A stretch of DNA of 49,090 nucleotides from Planctomycetota bacterium (GTDB lineage: Bacteria; Planctomycetota; Planctomycetia; Gemmatales; Gemmataceae): assembly GCA_021413735.1 (NCBI GenBank), contig JAIOPV010000243.1, positions 1 to 49,090 of the forward strand. Direction: 5' to 3'. Made by a program: the position numbers and the translations under genes. Positions 1-8,803 of the stretch are shown here, in pieces. Each line of letters begins with the position of its first letter. Positions within the stretch are counted from its first letter, which is position 1. The notes beneath the pieces are model-generated. The model made no database searches, was not told the origin of the DNA, and saw only the letters and a program-made list of their open reading frames with translations.

Positions 1-56
1 GATTTGGCGTGCCACAACTCGCCCTGCGGGTACTTGAAGGCGGCGGTGCGCGCAGA

Positions 57-85
57 CCGGCCGAGGTCAAAGAGACCTCGGCCGG
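57..85. repeat. 12-bp perfect hairpin near left edge
   Basis: Arms CCGGCCGAGGTC (57-68) and GACCTCGGCCGG (74-85) pair perfectly around a 5-nt loop. No T-run follows. A weaker hairpin, TGGCGG/CCGCCA, lies at about 170-198. I see no convincing gene in 1-341: short open frames exist on both strands at the very edge, but none has a recognisable motif. The GAGGTC/GACCTC core recurs in the hairpin at 2756-2802. Confidence 0.6.
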
Positions 86-341
86 CAGCGAGATCATGTT
101 CAGCGAAAAGAAACGACAGGATTACTCGGACAGACTCCTAGCACTTGGGGTTCGCTCCTGAAACCAATGCCTTTTGGCGGACTCCGACCGCCAGGAGGGG
201 TAGGCATACCAAACACAATGCGAAATTTGCGATCCTTAATTTGAGCCGATTCTGCGGGTTAATCCATCAAGACGGTTCGCGAAGTCGCCGATAATTCCGT
301 GACGCCCTGAAGTCCGACTCCGGTCCGCACGGGAAACCACG

Positions 342-1466
342 GTGACCAACCGGCACCCCTCTCGAACGCGAAACGCATTCGGGCAGTGGCTCGCGGTCGT
401 CGCATTAACGCTCCTCGCAGTTCAACCGACGTTCGCACAGGTTCAAGGCTACCCGGTCAACTCCGACGACAGAACGCCCACAGCACCAACCGCACCACAG
501 ACCGGACGACGTGCTGCGTTGCTGCCACCAGGCGCAACGACAACCAGCCCCACGAGTACGAGCCTGCGACAGGTTCCAGGCGAGCCGATTTACCCGGTCC
601 CGGAGGTCGGGCCTCCGCCGAGCGTGTTCCCGCCACCAACGCCGATGCCGTCGCCCGAACATCCGCCGTGCGGCGATCCGTTCCAGTTCCGCACTCGCAG
701 CGGCGGCGTCTACACTGGGCTACCGCGAACGCTGCTCTGGGAACCACCGCTGGCCATGCCACGCGAGCCGCGGTTCATGGTGATGCCGACGACACTCTCG
801 AACTCCACCACACAGCAAACAATCGACACCTCCATCGGCAGCACGATCGGACTGTTTCGAGCCGAACCCGCCGAATGGAAGACGGCCATCCAGAAGGATT
901 TCTTCGCGGTCGTGACGTCACGATTCTCGCGGAACAACTACCTCGTGGATACGGATTACCGCTTCGGGTTTCCGGTCACGTTCGCACGCGGTCCGTGGCA
1001 AGGGAAGATCGGTTATGAGCACACCAGCTCGCATCTTGGTGACGAAATCCACACCATCACGGGGCAGGCACCGATCGACTACATCAAGGACGAACTCGTT
1101 CTTGGCCTCGGTCGGTTCTTCTTCGATTATCGGTTGCGGGTCTATGGCGAAACCGCGTGGGCCGCTTACGAGAACGTCCCTGGCAATCCGTCTCCGTTTC
1201 GCTTCGACGTCGGGACCGAGTGGCTTCGCCGCCGCAACACGGGGTGCTGGGGTCAGCCGTTCGCGGCGGCAAACGTGCGATTCGACGGAGCCGTGAACTA
1301 CGATCCGGATCTGTCGTTGCAACTTGGCTGGATGTGGCGAGATGGCACGCGACGGTTCGGCGAAGCGCGTGTCTTCGGGCAGTATTACACCGGTCATTCG
1401 CCGTTCGGGCAGTATTACAACACGCGCGAAAGCTGGTTCGGCTTCGGCGTCGCGTTCGATTACTGA
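342..1466 (+). CDS. Secreted DUF1207-like protein
   Basis: 374 aa read from a GTG start. The N-terminus is a signal peptide (basic start, hydrophobic stretch near residues 14-30, cleavage near TFA-Q). A proline/threonine-rich linker follows to about residue 110. The C-terminal ~260 residues have many aromatic beta-strand-like segments (LLWEPPLA, REPRF, IGYEHTSSHLGDE, FGFGVAFDY), which resemble the DUF1207 family of planctomycetes from memory. Ending in a strand that finishes FDY and the tyrosine-rich strands suggest an outer-membrane beta-barrel or surface protein; this is inference. No function is known. The upstream region lacks a strong ribosome binding site, so the start is uncertain. Confidence 0.65.
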   Translation: MTNRHPSRTRNAFGQWLAVVALTLLAVQPTFAQVQGYPVNSDDRTPTAPTAPQTGRRAALLPPGATTTSPTSTSLRQVPGEPIYPVPEVGPPPSVFPPPTPMPSPEHPPCGDPFQFRTRSGGVYTGLPRTLLWEPPLAMPREPRFMVMPTTLSNSTTQQTIDTSIGSTIGLFRAEPAEWKTAIQKDFFAVVTSRFSRNNYLVDTDYRFGFPVTFARGPWQGKIGYEHTSSHLGDEIHTITGQAPIDYIKDELVLGLGRFFFDYRLRVYGETAWAAYENVPGNPSPFRFDVGTEWLRRRNTGCWGQPFAAANVRFDGAVNYDPDLSLQLGWMWRDGTRRFGEARVFGQYYTGHSPFGQYYNTRESWFGFGVAFDY

Positions 1467-1602
1467 TCCGCGTGGCATCGGGTTTGCCTATCGTCTGCCT
1501 TGCCGGTTCCGGCGGGCAATGTTCCACCAACTGGCGCTGATCCCTACACTACCGTTGACCGATCGCCGGTCGCGGTCCGCAATCCTCCCAGGAGTTTCAG
1601 CC

Positions 1603-2226
1603 ATGGCGCACACTCTGCCCGCATTGCCGTATGCATTCGATGCGCTCGAACCGCACATCGACGCCAAGACGATGGAGATTCACTCGCAGAAGCACCACAA
1701 GGCTTACGTCGACAACCTGAACAAAGCCCTCGAATCGGCTCCGGATGTCGCCGGGTTGGATATCGTCACGCTGCTGCGCGATATCAACAAGGTGCCAGCG
1801 AGCGTGAAGCAAGCCGTCATCAACAACGGCGGCGGCCACCACAACCACTCGCTGTTCTGGGAGATCATGGGAGCCGGTGCGGGTGGCGAACCAACCGGTC
1901 AGATCGCGACCGCGATCACCGAGGCGTTCGGCGACTTCGCCAAGTTCAAAGACACCGTGAAGAACAACGGCCTGACGCAGTTCGGCAGCGGTTGGAGCTG
2001 GGTGGTGTTCAACCCGACGTCGGGCAAACTCGAAGCAATCAAGAAGCCGAATCAAGATAGCCCGCTGATGGAAGGGCTGGTTCCGGTGCTCGGCGTCGAT
2101 GTCTGGGAACACGCGTACTACCTGAAGTACCAGAACCTGCGTGCCGCGTACATCGACGCATGGTGGAACGTGGTGAACTGGAAGGCTGTCGAAGCGAAGT
2201 ACGTCGCCGCCAAGGCCGGAAAGTAA
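1603..2226 (+). CDS. sodA: Superoxide dismutase, Mn-type
   Basis: 207 aa; converts superoxide to oxygen and hydrogen peroxide in the cytoplasm. The ATG at 1603 follows an AGGAG at 1590-1594 and matches the family N-terminus; an open frame extends upstream but has no family similarity. Metal ligands are visible: His27 (MEIHSQKHH), His82 (GGHHNHSLFW), Asp166 and His170 (DVWEHAYY). Gly77 in NGGGHHNH and Gln151 in NQDSP are the pattern of manganese rather than iron enzymes. There is no signal peptide and the length is normal. It probably has its own transcript, since a 20-bp hairpin follows 24 nt after the stop. Confidence 0.97.
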   Translation: MAHTLPALPYAFDALEPHIDAKTMEIHSQKHHKAYVDNLNKALESAPDVAGLDIVTLLRDINKVPASVKQAVINNGGGHHNHSLFWEIMGAGAGGEPTGQIATAITEAFGDFAKFKDTVKNNGLTQFGSGWSWVVFNPTSGKLEAIKKPNQDSPLMEGLVPVLGVDVWEHAYYLKYQNLRAAYIDAWWNVVNWKAVEAKYVAAKAGK

Positions 2227-2250
2227 CGTCCTATCAAGTTCGTTTCTCGC

Positions 2251-2302
2251 GTAGCGGCGGACTCAACGGGGCGACATGCGGACCCGTTGAGTCCGCCGCT
2301 AC
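2251..2302. repeat. 20-bp perfect inverted repeat after sodA
   Basis: Arms GTAGCGGCGGACTCAACGGG (2251-2270) and its exact complement (2283-2302) enclose a 12-nt loop, and CACCATTTTCG follows. It may act as a transcription terminator or mRNA 3'-end hairpin for sodA. One of many intergenic hairpins in this window. Confidence 0.7.
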
Positions 2303-2381
2303 ACCATTTTCGTCTTGCACATCTCGCATGCCACCGCTATCTGAGTCGCACTTCAACATCATCACGGCGGCGGAGTTCGTC

Positions 2382-2624
2382 ATGCGGGACGCCCTGCGAG
2401 CGCTCGGTCTGTTCCTCGGCATCATTGTGCTGAGCTTGGGCTGCGCCAAAGATAAGTACAACATGCGGCCGGAGTCCAAGGAACTGTACACGGATGTGCC
2501 GAACGAATCTCGCTACAACGACCCCGACAAGGCCGGATACCGCAAGCCGCTTGCTCCCGGCAAGGAAGAAAAGGCAGCCATCGGTCGGCCCACGGCCGGC
2601 AACGGCAACCCTGGCGGGTTCTAA
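2382..2624 (+). CDS. Small lipoprotein
   Basis: 80 aa. The ATG at 2382 is preceded by GGAG at 2372-2375. The N-terminus is a lipoprotein signal with lipobox LSLGC and Cys21 as the lipidated residue. The mature part is about 60 residues, hydrophilic and rich in Lys, Pro, Asn and Gly, with no recognised domain; it ends NGNPGGF. It is probably anchored to a membrane facing the periplasm. It sits alone between sodA and the HEAT-repeat gene. Function unknown. Confidence 0.75.
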   Translation: MRDALRALGLFLGIIVLSLGCAKDKYNMRPESKELYTDVPNESRYNDPDKAGYRKPLAPGKEEKAAIGRPTAGNGNPGGF

Positions 2625-2755
2625 CGGATTCGCCGATTGCAACGGCATGACGCACGCGCCGGTTTGAATTGCTGCACCGGTCGTGCGCCTCCGAATGCCC
2701 GCACAAATTCCGATTCGTGCCAGTTCACACACAACGCCCATCTTCTCTGGTCGAT

Positions 2756-2802
2756 CCCAGATTCTACGAGCTGAGGTCTTCGCGACCTCGGCCGAATCTG
2801 GG
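2756..2802. promoter_or_regulatory. Hairpin overlapping the ribosome binding site of the HEAT gene
   Basis: CCCAGATTC (2756-2764) pairs with GAATCTGGG (2794-2802), and inside it GCTGAGGTC (2770-2778) pairs with GACCTCGGC (2784-2792), with one G-T pair. The right arm overlaps the GGAG (2801-2804) that serves the GTG start at 2812, so the fold could limit translation. This is inference from sequence. Confidence 0.45.
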
Positions 2803-2811
2803 AGCGTCTCC

Positions 2812-3732
2812 GTGCCCGGCACCCGTATCATCATCGCCGTTGTGCTCGTCACCGGTTTCGCGGCTCCGGTCGCGGCCCGCGCTGACGGAAACGGATTGTT
2901 TACCCGTCGCCCGGATCAGTCGCGCGTGCGGTTCCTGGCCGAACTCCTCCGCACAGACCCCGACGAGAAGAAACGCAAAGCCGCGGTTGCGGAACTGGCG
3001 GATGCGGACCCGCGAACACATCCCGAGGTGATGCCCGCGTTGATCGCTGCGCTCAAGAAAGACGCGGCTGCGGTTCGTGCTGCTGCCGCTGAAGTGATCG
3101 GCAAGTTCAAGACGACGTTCCCGCTTGCGGGTGCAGCACTCGAATCCATCGCGGAAACGGACCCGGATCCAACCGTTCGCAGCGCCGCGAAGCAGGCGCT
3201 CTGGGATTACCACCTGAACGGTTACCGCAGTCCGAAGACGAGTGATGCTGGCGTCGAGCAGACGGCTGAACCGCCGTTTGCATACGCAAACTCGGCGCGA
3301 GCCACGCCGTCGCTTGCCCCGATGCCTGCCAAACTGCGTCCGAGTGCGGTAACTTCAACGGCGCCCAAACTGCCAGAGATCACTCCACTCCCGTCGAAGG
3401 CCGTGGTTGTTCCCGTTGGGCTGATCGGGCCGCGTGCAGAACTGTTCGACGGATTGAACACGCCGCGGCGGATGTTATCGCTGCCATTGCGACCGATTTA
3501 CACGAATGAACCGCCGTTGGCGAAACGGTCTGCGAAGTGGGTTCCGCCTCCCGCGACCGTGACGGAACCGCCGATCTTCATTCGCCGACCCGACCTCGGA
3601 ACGTTCGGAACGCCACCGACGCTGATCTTCGAGTTGCCGGCGATCGTGCCGAATCCGGGACCGCTGCCGGGAGTAACGCCGTTCGCCGAGCCAACCCACG
3701 AACCGCCCGTTCGCAAAGTCACCCGGAAGTAG
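2812..3732 (+). CDS. Secreted HEAT-repeat protein with proline-rich tail
   Basis: 306 aa from a GTG at 2812, chosen because GGAG lies 7 nt upstream and a signal peptide begins exactly there (hydrophobic IIIAVVLVTGFAAPVA, cleavage near ARA-D). The open frame extends upstream, but that part is not signal-like. Residues ~35-130 contain HEAT-type helical repeats (RKAAVAELADAD, VMPALIAALKKD, VRSAAKQAL). The rest is proline-rich and probably disordered. Likely an exported protein-interaction module; partner unknown. It converges with the WD40 gene, with an 8-nt gap. Confidence 0.8.
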   Translation: MPGTRIIIAVVLVTGFAAPVAARADGNGLFTRRPDQSRVRFLAELLRTDPDEKKRKAAVAELADADPRTHPEVMPALIAALKKDAAAVRAAAAEVIGKFKTTFPLAGAALESIAETDPDPTVRSAAKQALWDYHLNGYRSPKTSDAGVEQTAEPPFAYANSARATPSLAPMPAKLRPSAVTSTAPKLPEITPLPSKAVVVPVGLIGPRAELFDGLNTPRRMLSLPLRPIYTNEPPLAKRSAKWVPPPATVTEPPIFIRRPDLGTFGTPPTLIFELPAIVPNPGPLPGVTPFAEPTHEPPVRKVTRK

Positions 3733-3740
3733 ACGGCCGA

Positions 3741-4655
3741 TCACAAATCGACATCCCACACGACAACCTTGCCGGTGCCGCTGCCAGCGGCCGCGAGTGT
3801 GCCATCGGGGCTGAACGCAACGCTCCGCATCTTGCCGATGTCCCAGGTGAATGCCTTCGCGACCTGCCACGAGGTTGTGTCGTAGAACTTCACGGTGGCG
3901 TCATTGCTTGCTGTCGCGAGATACTTCCCTGACGGGTGAAACGCGATGCCCGTGAAACGCTTCTTGTTGTCGTTCTTGATGCTGGCGATCGGTTTCTCGG
4001 ATGGCTGAGTGACTGGATAGACGCGAACCCACAAGCCGTCGAAGCCCGCGAGGAGAGACCCATCCGCCGACAGGACACTTTCACCTGGGTAAGCGATCAG
4101 CGTTCCTGAACTCCGAACCTCTTCTCCCGTCTTTGTGCTGTGCGTGACGATTCTCCACCCGGTGGATTTGAGTGGCAACTCCAGGCGAACGAACTCCTTG
4201 TCGCCAGGAAGGAACAACGGTGGAGTGAACCAAGTCCCGACATCACGAGTCCACAGAAAAGCGCCTTTGCCCTTCACCTTTCGGGCGGCCATGGTTGGCG
4301 TGTCTTTGTTTCTGGGTCCGTGAACGGTCTGCCCGACGATGAGTTGTTCGCCACTGGATGACAGCCCGAAGAATGCCCCCGATCCATTCCACAGTGGCAC
4401 GACCGTGGTTGACATACTTTTCAAGTCCACCAAGTGAATCTCATTGTTTGCGGCGAACAGCCGCTTGCCGTCGGGGGTGAACTGGACGTTCCAAACGTAG
4501 ATGAGATCGTACAGAGTGGTGGGTTCATCGGAGGCCGCGAAGTCTCGCCAAATCCGAAGACCGTTTTGCGTGGCGACAACAAGCCCACGCCCGTCAGGGG
4601 AGAACCAAACCCGATCCCCTTGGTCACGTCCAACTCGCCCTTCAAGGACAATCAT
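3741..4655 (-). CDS. WD40 repeat protein (copy 2 of a tandem pair)
   Basis: 304 aa with no signal peptide. WD40-type blades are seen as VWFSPDGRGLVVAT, VQFTPDGKRLFAAN, IAFHPSGKYLATASND and VAFSPDGTLAAAG, ending KVVVWDVDL. It probably forms a cytoplasmic beta-propeller scaffold; no enzymatic domain is attached. The last ~75 residues are nearly identical to those of the gene immediately upstream (4682-5626), which indicates recent duplication. It is the last gene of the likely panB-WD40-WD40 operon; 26 nt separate the two WD40 genes. No strong ribosome binding site precedes the ATG. Confidence 0.88.
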   Translation of the reverse strand: MIVLEGRVGRDQGDRVWFSPDGRGLVVATQNGLRIWRDFAASDEPTTLYDLIYVWNVQFTPDGKRLFAANNEIHLVDLKSMSTTVVPLWNGSGAFFGLSSSGEQLIVGQTVHGPRNKDTPTMAARKVKGKGAFLWTRDVGTWFTPPLFLPGDKEFVRLELPLKSTGWRIVTHSTKTGEEVRSSGTLIAYPGESVLSADGSLLAGFDGLWVRVYPVTQPSEKPIASIKNDNKKRFTGIAFHPSGKYLATASNDATVKFYDTTSWQVAKAFTWDIGKMRSVAFSPDGTLAAAGSGTGKVVVWDVDL

Positions 4656-4681
4656 TTCTGCACATCATTCCGAGTCGCGGT

Positions 4682-5626
4682 TTACACGTCAACATCCCAG
4701 ACGACAACCTTTCCCGTGTCGCTGCCCGCAGCCGCGAGCGTGCCATCCGGACTGAACGCGATGCTCCTCATTCGACCGATGTTCCAGGTGTATGTCTTCG
4801 CGACCTGCCACGAGGTTGTGTCGTAGAGCTTCACGGTGGCGTCGTTGCTTGTTGCCGCAAGGTAACGCCCCGACGGATGAAATGCGATCCCGGTGAAGTA
4901 CTTCTTGCCATCGTTTCGAAGCATTACGACCGCTTTGAAGAAGTCGTCAACGGAGAGTACAAGCACTCTCGCATTCATCACCACGGCAGCGAGTCTTCCA
5001 TCAGGAGACGCAACAAGCGAGGAGGTGATGTCCGGTCCTCTGACCTCGGAGAGCGTTTCTCCGGTCTTCAACGAACGAACAACGAAACGGGGTACATGCC
5101 GTTGCAACTGATGATCCCAACTTGCAGACTGCACGAGACGTTCACCCGCAATGCAGGTCGGGCCAATGTGTGGATGGTACTGCAACTCCTGTGACCACAT
5201 TGCGACTTTCCACTCGCCGGAGTTCAACTTGAGATTGTTGAGTGCGTAACAAGCAATCCAGCCGGGGATGTCGTCGTCGTGGCCTCGCGGAGTATTCGCT
5301 TCGGTGACGACAATGTGGCGACCATCAGCCGAAAGGTCGAAGTCAGTCTCGTATGAGGTCCAGAATTGGACCAACCGGTCGGTGCGAGCATGCAGATCGT
5401 AAACCGTCAGCCCTTTGTGGTTCGTGATGAGAAAGTTGCCGTCGGTTGTGAATCGCACCTTGTGGAAGTAGCGATACTCGGAGAACAGGAGCCGCGGACT
5501 GGGGCTCGGCAACTCCTCCCAAATCGTCGCTCCGTTGTAGCTCGAAGCAAACAATGAGCGTCCGTCAGGGTTAAACTGCACGAATTCGAGTGGAGAGCGT
5601 TCCCCTTTTCGGTGAAGAACAATCAT
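4682..5626 (-). CDS. WD40 repeat protein (copy 1 of a tandem pair)
   Basis: 314 aa. The ATG at 5626 has GAGG six nt upstream, inside the end of panB; a TTG one codon earlier is less likely. Blade motifs include VQFNPDGRSLFASS, VRFTTDGNFLITN, IAFHPSGRYLAATSND and IAFSPDGTLAAAG. There is no signal peptide or catalytic domain. The start is 8 nt after the panB stop, so it is probably co-transcribed with panB, although no functional link to pantothenate synthesis is evident. The N-terminal halves of the two copies have diverged much more than the C-terminal halves. Confidence 0.88.
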   Translation of the reverse strand: MIVLHRKGERSPLEFVQFNPDGRSLFASSYNGATIWEELPSPSPRLLFSEYRYFHKVRFTTDGNFLITNHKGLTVYDLHARTDRLVQFWTSYETDFDLSADGRHIVVTEANTPRGHDDDIPGWIACYALNNLKLNSGEWKVAMWSQELQYHPHIGPTCIAGERLVQSASWDHQLQRHVPRFVVRSLKTGETLSEVRGPDITSSLVASPDGRLAAVVMNARVLVLSVDDFFKAVVMLRNDGKKYFTGIAFHPSGRYLAATSNDATVKLYDTTSWQVAKTYTWNIGRMRSIAFSPDGTLAAAGSDTGKVVVWDVDV

Positions 5627-5634
5627 CAATTACC

Positions 5635-6441
5635 TCACCGGAAGGTGTGTTCCGTCGCGGGGAAGCTGCCGTCGCGGACTTCCTTGCAATACGTCTCCAC
5701 CGCTTGCTTCACGGCGCTGCCGAGGTCCGAATATCGCTTCGCGAACTTCGGCTTGAAGTCCGGGAACAAACCCATCATGTCGTGAAACACCAACACCTGA
5801 CCATCACACCCCGCACCCGCTCCGATGCCCACCGTCGGAATCTTCACAGCAGCCGTGATCCGCGTGCCGATGTCCACAGGCACCGATTCCACCACCACCG
5901 CGAACGCCCCCGCTTCTTCGACCGCCACCGCATCCGCAAGCAACGCAACCGCGTCTCGCTGCACCTTGAAGCCGCCGAGTTGGTGAAACGCTTGCGGCGT
6001 CAGACCAACGTGACCCATCACCGGAATGCCCGCGTCGATGCACGCCTTCACCGTCGCTCGCATCCGCACGCCGCCTTCCAGTTTGACCGCGTGCGCCCCG
6101 GCCTCCTTCAACAGTCGACCCGCGTTCCTCACGGCCTGTCGCGGGCTGACCTGATAAGTGAGGAACGGCAAATCCGCCACAACCAACGCACGCCTCGCAC
6201 CCCGCACAACGCAACGGGTGTGGTAAATCATTTCGTCGAGCGTCACGGGAAGCGATGTCGGATGCCCCTGCACGACCATGCCGAGCGAGTCGCCGACGAG
6301 GATGGCATCGACGCCCGCTTCGTCGCAAAGACGAGCCGAGGTGTAGTCGTAAGCCGTGACCACGGCGAGCTTCACGCCGCGAGCCTTCGCAGCTCGAAAC
6401 TCGGGAACCGTGACCGATCGCGGAGCATCAGCGGAACTCAT
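5635..6441 (-). CDS. panB: 3-methyl-2-oxobutanoate hydroxymethyltransferase
   Basis: 268 aa; adds a hydroxymethyl group from methylene-tetrahydrofolate to 2-oxoisovalerate to give ketopantoate, the first step of pantothenate and CoA synthesis, in the cytoplasm. Family motifs in order: VTAYDYTSARL, VGDSLGMVVQGH with the metal Asp, ADLPF, AVKLEGG, MGHVGLTPQ, VVVESVP with the catalytic Glu, and GIGAGAGCDGQVLV. The internal ATG at 6441 was preferred to a frame start at 6474 because it matches the usual length. Two WD40 genes follow closely downstream. Confidence 0.96.
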   Translation of the reverse strand: MSSADAPRSVTVPEFRAAKARGVKLAVVTAYDYTSARLCDEAGVDAILVGDSLGMVVQGHPTSLPVTLDEMIYHTRCVVRGARRALVVADLPFLTYQVSPRQAVRNAGRLLKEAGAHAVKLEGGVRMRATVKACIDAGIPVMGHVGLTPQAFHQLGGFKVQRDAVALLADAVAVEEAGAFAVVVESVPVDIGTRITAAVKIPTVGIGAGAGCDGQVLVFHDMMGLFPDFKPKFAKRYSDLGSAVKQAVETYCKEVRDGSFPATEHTFR

Positions 6442-6700
6442 GGAATTCTCGACGGTCGTGTGGAGCGACCACACCAGGAGGAGAGGTAGCGAAACGGGTC
6501 GTCGCTATTCTACAGTGTTGGATTTACCCCCGCCGTTCGGTATCTGAGTTAGAATGACTTTCGCCCACCGATTCCGGATGTGTTTGGTTGGTTCCACCGA
6601 GATTGGAAGTTGATTGGAGTGATCGATGCTTGCCGCAACCTGAATATCTCGCTGGAAATGCGTCGGAATCGCAAGGGACACAGGATGTTCCAATGGTATT

Positions 6701-6819
6701 TCTTCCGGACGAGAGAGATGGTTCCGGGGCTGAAACATGGTTCCGGACCTGAAATGGATGGTTCCGGGCCTGAAACGGTTGGTTCCGGACGTGGGGTGGG
6801 GATGTGGCCCGGAACCAAT
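6701..6819 (+). repeat. GGTTCCGG minisatellite element, copy 1
   Basis: Starts TCTTCCGGACGA, then three ~21-nt units of the form ATGGTTCCGGRCCTGAAAC, then a terminal hairpin in which TTGGTTCCGG pairs with the CCGGAACCAA near 6810-6818, around a G-rich loop (GTGGGGTGGGG). It lies in the 421-nt gap between divergent panB and the DCC gene and ends 43 nt before the DCC start. A second copy occurs in reverse orientation at 15028-15130. Nothing else recognisable is in this gap. Confidence 0.85.
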
Positions 6820-6862
6820 GAGGATTGACAGAGCAAGGTTTTGCAATCCACGGAGTTCGCCC

Positions 6863-7297
6863 ATGATCACCGCCGAGATGACCGCACTGAAAGCCGCTGA
6901 TCCCGCCGAAGGGAAGGGGGTCGTGCTGTACGACGGGATGTGCCCGTTGTGTCAGCGTGGCGTGCGAATTCTGAAGAAGCTCGACTGGTTCCATCAGTTG
7001 CATTACCAGGATTGCCGTGATACAGCGAATCTGCCACCGTGTGCCGAACCGTTGACGCCGTCGCGGTTGCTCGAAGAGATGCATGTGGTGACGCCAGATC
7101 GTCAGCGAGCGTTCGCAGGCTTCAATGCCTTCCGATGGATGGCCTGGCGACTGCCGCCGGTGTGCTGGCTCGCTCCGCTGCTATACGTGCCTGGCGTTCC
7201 GTGGGTTGGCCACAAGGCGTATCTGTGGGTCGCTAAGAACCGATTCGATCTCGTTCCGTGCAAGGATGGGGTGTGCCAACTGCCCCGGCGAAAGTGA
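6863..7297 (+). CDS. DCC-family thiol-disulfide oxidoreductase (DUF393)
   Basis: 144 aa. The ATG at 6863 follows CGGAG. The signature VLYDGMCPLCQ places the DxxCxxC pair at Cys27 and Cys30, typical of the DUF393/DCC family of thioredoxin-fold-related proteins. Other visible parts are the central HYQDCRDT and a hydrophobic stretch (MAWRLPPVCWLAPLLYVPG) common in this family. There is no signal peptide. A redox role is inferred from the CxxC; substrates are unknown. The upstream region carries the GGTTCCGG element, and yhaM follows 52 nt downstream on the same strand. Confidence 0.88.
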   Translation: MITAEMTALKAADPAEGKGVVLYDGMCPLCQRGVRILKKLDWFHQLHYQDCRDTANLPPCAEPLTPSRLLEEMHVVTPDRQRAFAGFNAFRWMAWRLPPVCWLAPLLYVPGVPWVGHKAYLWVAKNRFDLVPCKDGVCQLPRRK

Positions 7298-7349
7298 GTG
7301 ATAGCCCTCGGCTTGCCGGGGGTCCGACTAATTGTTTCAAGGACACCGC

Positions 7350-8354
7350 ATGAGCCGTCGCTTCGTGGATCAGCTTCGAGACGGGGACAATCTGGATGAT
7401 GTCTACCTCGTCACAGACAAGCAACTCCGGGCGAACCGGAACGGGAATCTGTACCTGCTGCTCGAACTCCGCGACCGCAGCGGTGGCATCTCGGGTCGCA
7501 TGTGGAACGCTGGTGATCAGATTTCACGCAGCTTCGACCCAGGCGATTTTCTTCACGTCACGGGGAAAGTGCAACTATTCCAGGGCACGTTGCAAGTCAT
7601 CGTGAACACGGTTGATCGGGTTGAACCGCAGAAGGTCGAGCTGACGGACTTCTTACCGCACACGGAGCAGAGCGTTCCGAAGTTGATGGAACGTCTGCGC
7701 AACTACCTGATGCGGCTCGGCAATCCGCATCTGCGGGCGCTGGCCGAATGCTTCATGATGGATGATGCGTTCGTGCGTGGCTTCACCACTTGCCCCGCCG
7801 GCGTGAAACTTCACCATGCGTATGTTGGCGGCTTGCTGGAACACGTCGTCTCGATGATGGACGCAGCCGACAAACTGCTGCCGTTGTATCCGGGGGTAGA
7901 TCGCGACCTGCTACTGATGGGAGTGTTCCTGCACGACGCCGGGAAGACGCGAGAACTGACCTACAGCCGGGCGTTCGGCTACTCCGACGAGGGGCAACTG
8001 ATCGGTCACATTCCGATCGCGGTCGAGATGCTGACCGAAATGGCCGCGAAGGTGCCAGAGTTGACTGGTGAGCCGATCCCGCGTGAAGTGATGTTACGGT
8101 TGCATCACATGATCTTGAGCCATCACGGCGAGTTGAACTTCGGCAGTCCGAAGGTGCCGATGACGCCAGAGGCGATGCTGCTGCACCTGATCGACCTGAT
8201 GGACACGCGGATGCACATGGTGATGCGTGAGTTGAAGGAAGACCGCAACAATCCGAGCGCGTGGACGCCGTACAACGCGAACCTGGGTCGGCGCATTTAC
8301 AAGGGCGGCGCACTCGGGGATCTGTACTCCGAAGGCGGCGGCGGTTACGACTGA
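7350..8354 (+). CDS. yhaM: 3'-5' exoribonuclease, YhaM family (OB-fold + HD)
   Basis: 334 aa. The ATG at 7350 follows AAGGAC. Residues ~10-95 form an OB-type nucleic-acid binding domain (LYLLLELRDRSGGISGRMW). Residues ~150-310 form an HD phosphohydrolase domain with metal ligands His165 (LLEHVV), His195-Asp196 (FLHDAGKT), His220 and His258-His259 (LSHHGE). This order is that of Bacillus YhaM, which trims RNA 3' ends. Length is normal. It converges with rnpB, whose 3' end lies a few nt past the yhaM stop, so the two transcripts probably meet or overlap. Confidence 0.9.
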   Translation: MSRRFVDQLRDGDNLDDVYLVTDKQLRANRNGNLYLLLELRDRSGGISGRMWNAGDQISRSFDPGDFLHVTGKVQLFQGTLQVIVNTVDRVEPQKVELTDFLPHTEQSVPKLMERLRNYLMRLGNPHLRALAECFMMDDAFVRGFTTCPAGVKLHHAYVGGLLEHVVSMMDAADKLLPLYPGVDRDLLLMGVFLHDAGKTRELTYSRAFGYSDEGQLIGHIPIAVEMLTEMAAKVPELTGEPIPREVMLRLHHMILSHHGELNFGSPKVPMTPEAMLLHLIDLMDTRMHMVMRELKEDRNNPSAWTPYNANLGRRIYKGGALGDLYSEGGGGYD

Positions 8355-8593
8355 AATCTTGTGAGCGTCGAGGCGTGAGCCCGGCGGTGATAGCGAACGG
8401 GTGACGATCATTTATCTAGCCCCACGGTTGCCCGTGGGATCAAGCAGTCTACCCGGAGATCGTAACGGGTCGGGCCGACCCTGTCTCCTGTTTGACCTTG
8501 CTCCCGGTGGGGTTTACCGAGCCGACGAGTCACCTCGTCGCTGGTGCGCTCTTACATTAAGGGCTTTCGCCCCGCACCGTTTCACCCTTACCT

Positions 8594-8678
8594 CCAACGC
8601 GGAACTCGGAATGCGGAATTCGGAACGAAAGACAATCTTGCTTTAATTCCGCGTTCCGCCCTCCGAGTTCCGCGTTGG
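8594..8678. repeat. Inverted repeat forming rnpB P12
   Basis: CCAACGCGGAACTCGGA (8594-8610) pairs exactly with TCCGAGTTCCGCGTTGG (8662-8678). The inner parts pair imperfectly through GCGGAA and TTCCGC words. In RNase P RNA this is the place of the short P12 hairpin, between AAACCGCC and GGTAAGGGTGAAA. The repetitive GGAAC/CGGAAT wording resembles an intergenic repeat rather than a normal P12. Confidence 0.8.
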
Positions 8679-8803
8679 GTTGGCGGTTTACTTTCTGTTG
8701 CACTTTCCCGCCCGCTGGCGGTTCAGGCCGGGGGGCCCAAACCGTTACCGGGGGTGGACGTTATCCACCACCGCGCCCTTTGGAGCCCGGACTTTCCTCC
8801 CCC

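Noticed and set aside
1-141. Possible C-terminal fragment of a gene entering from the left edge
   Set aside because: Short open frames exist on both strands but none shows a motif, and a 12-bp palindrome lies in the middle. Too little to call.
6701-6819. Possible short CRISPR array (three repeated ~21-nt units)
   Set aside because: The units are directly adjacent with no unique spacers, there is an inverted second copy with the same tail, and no cas genes are near. The Cas2-like gene at 36700 is VapD-type and distant.
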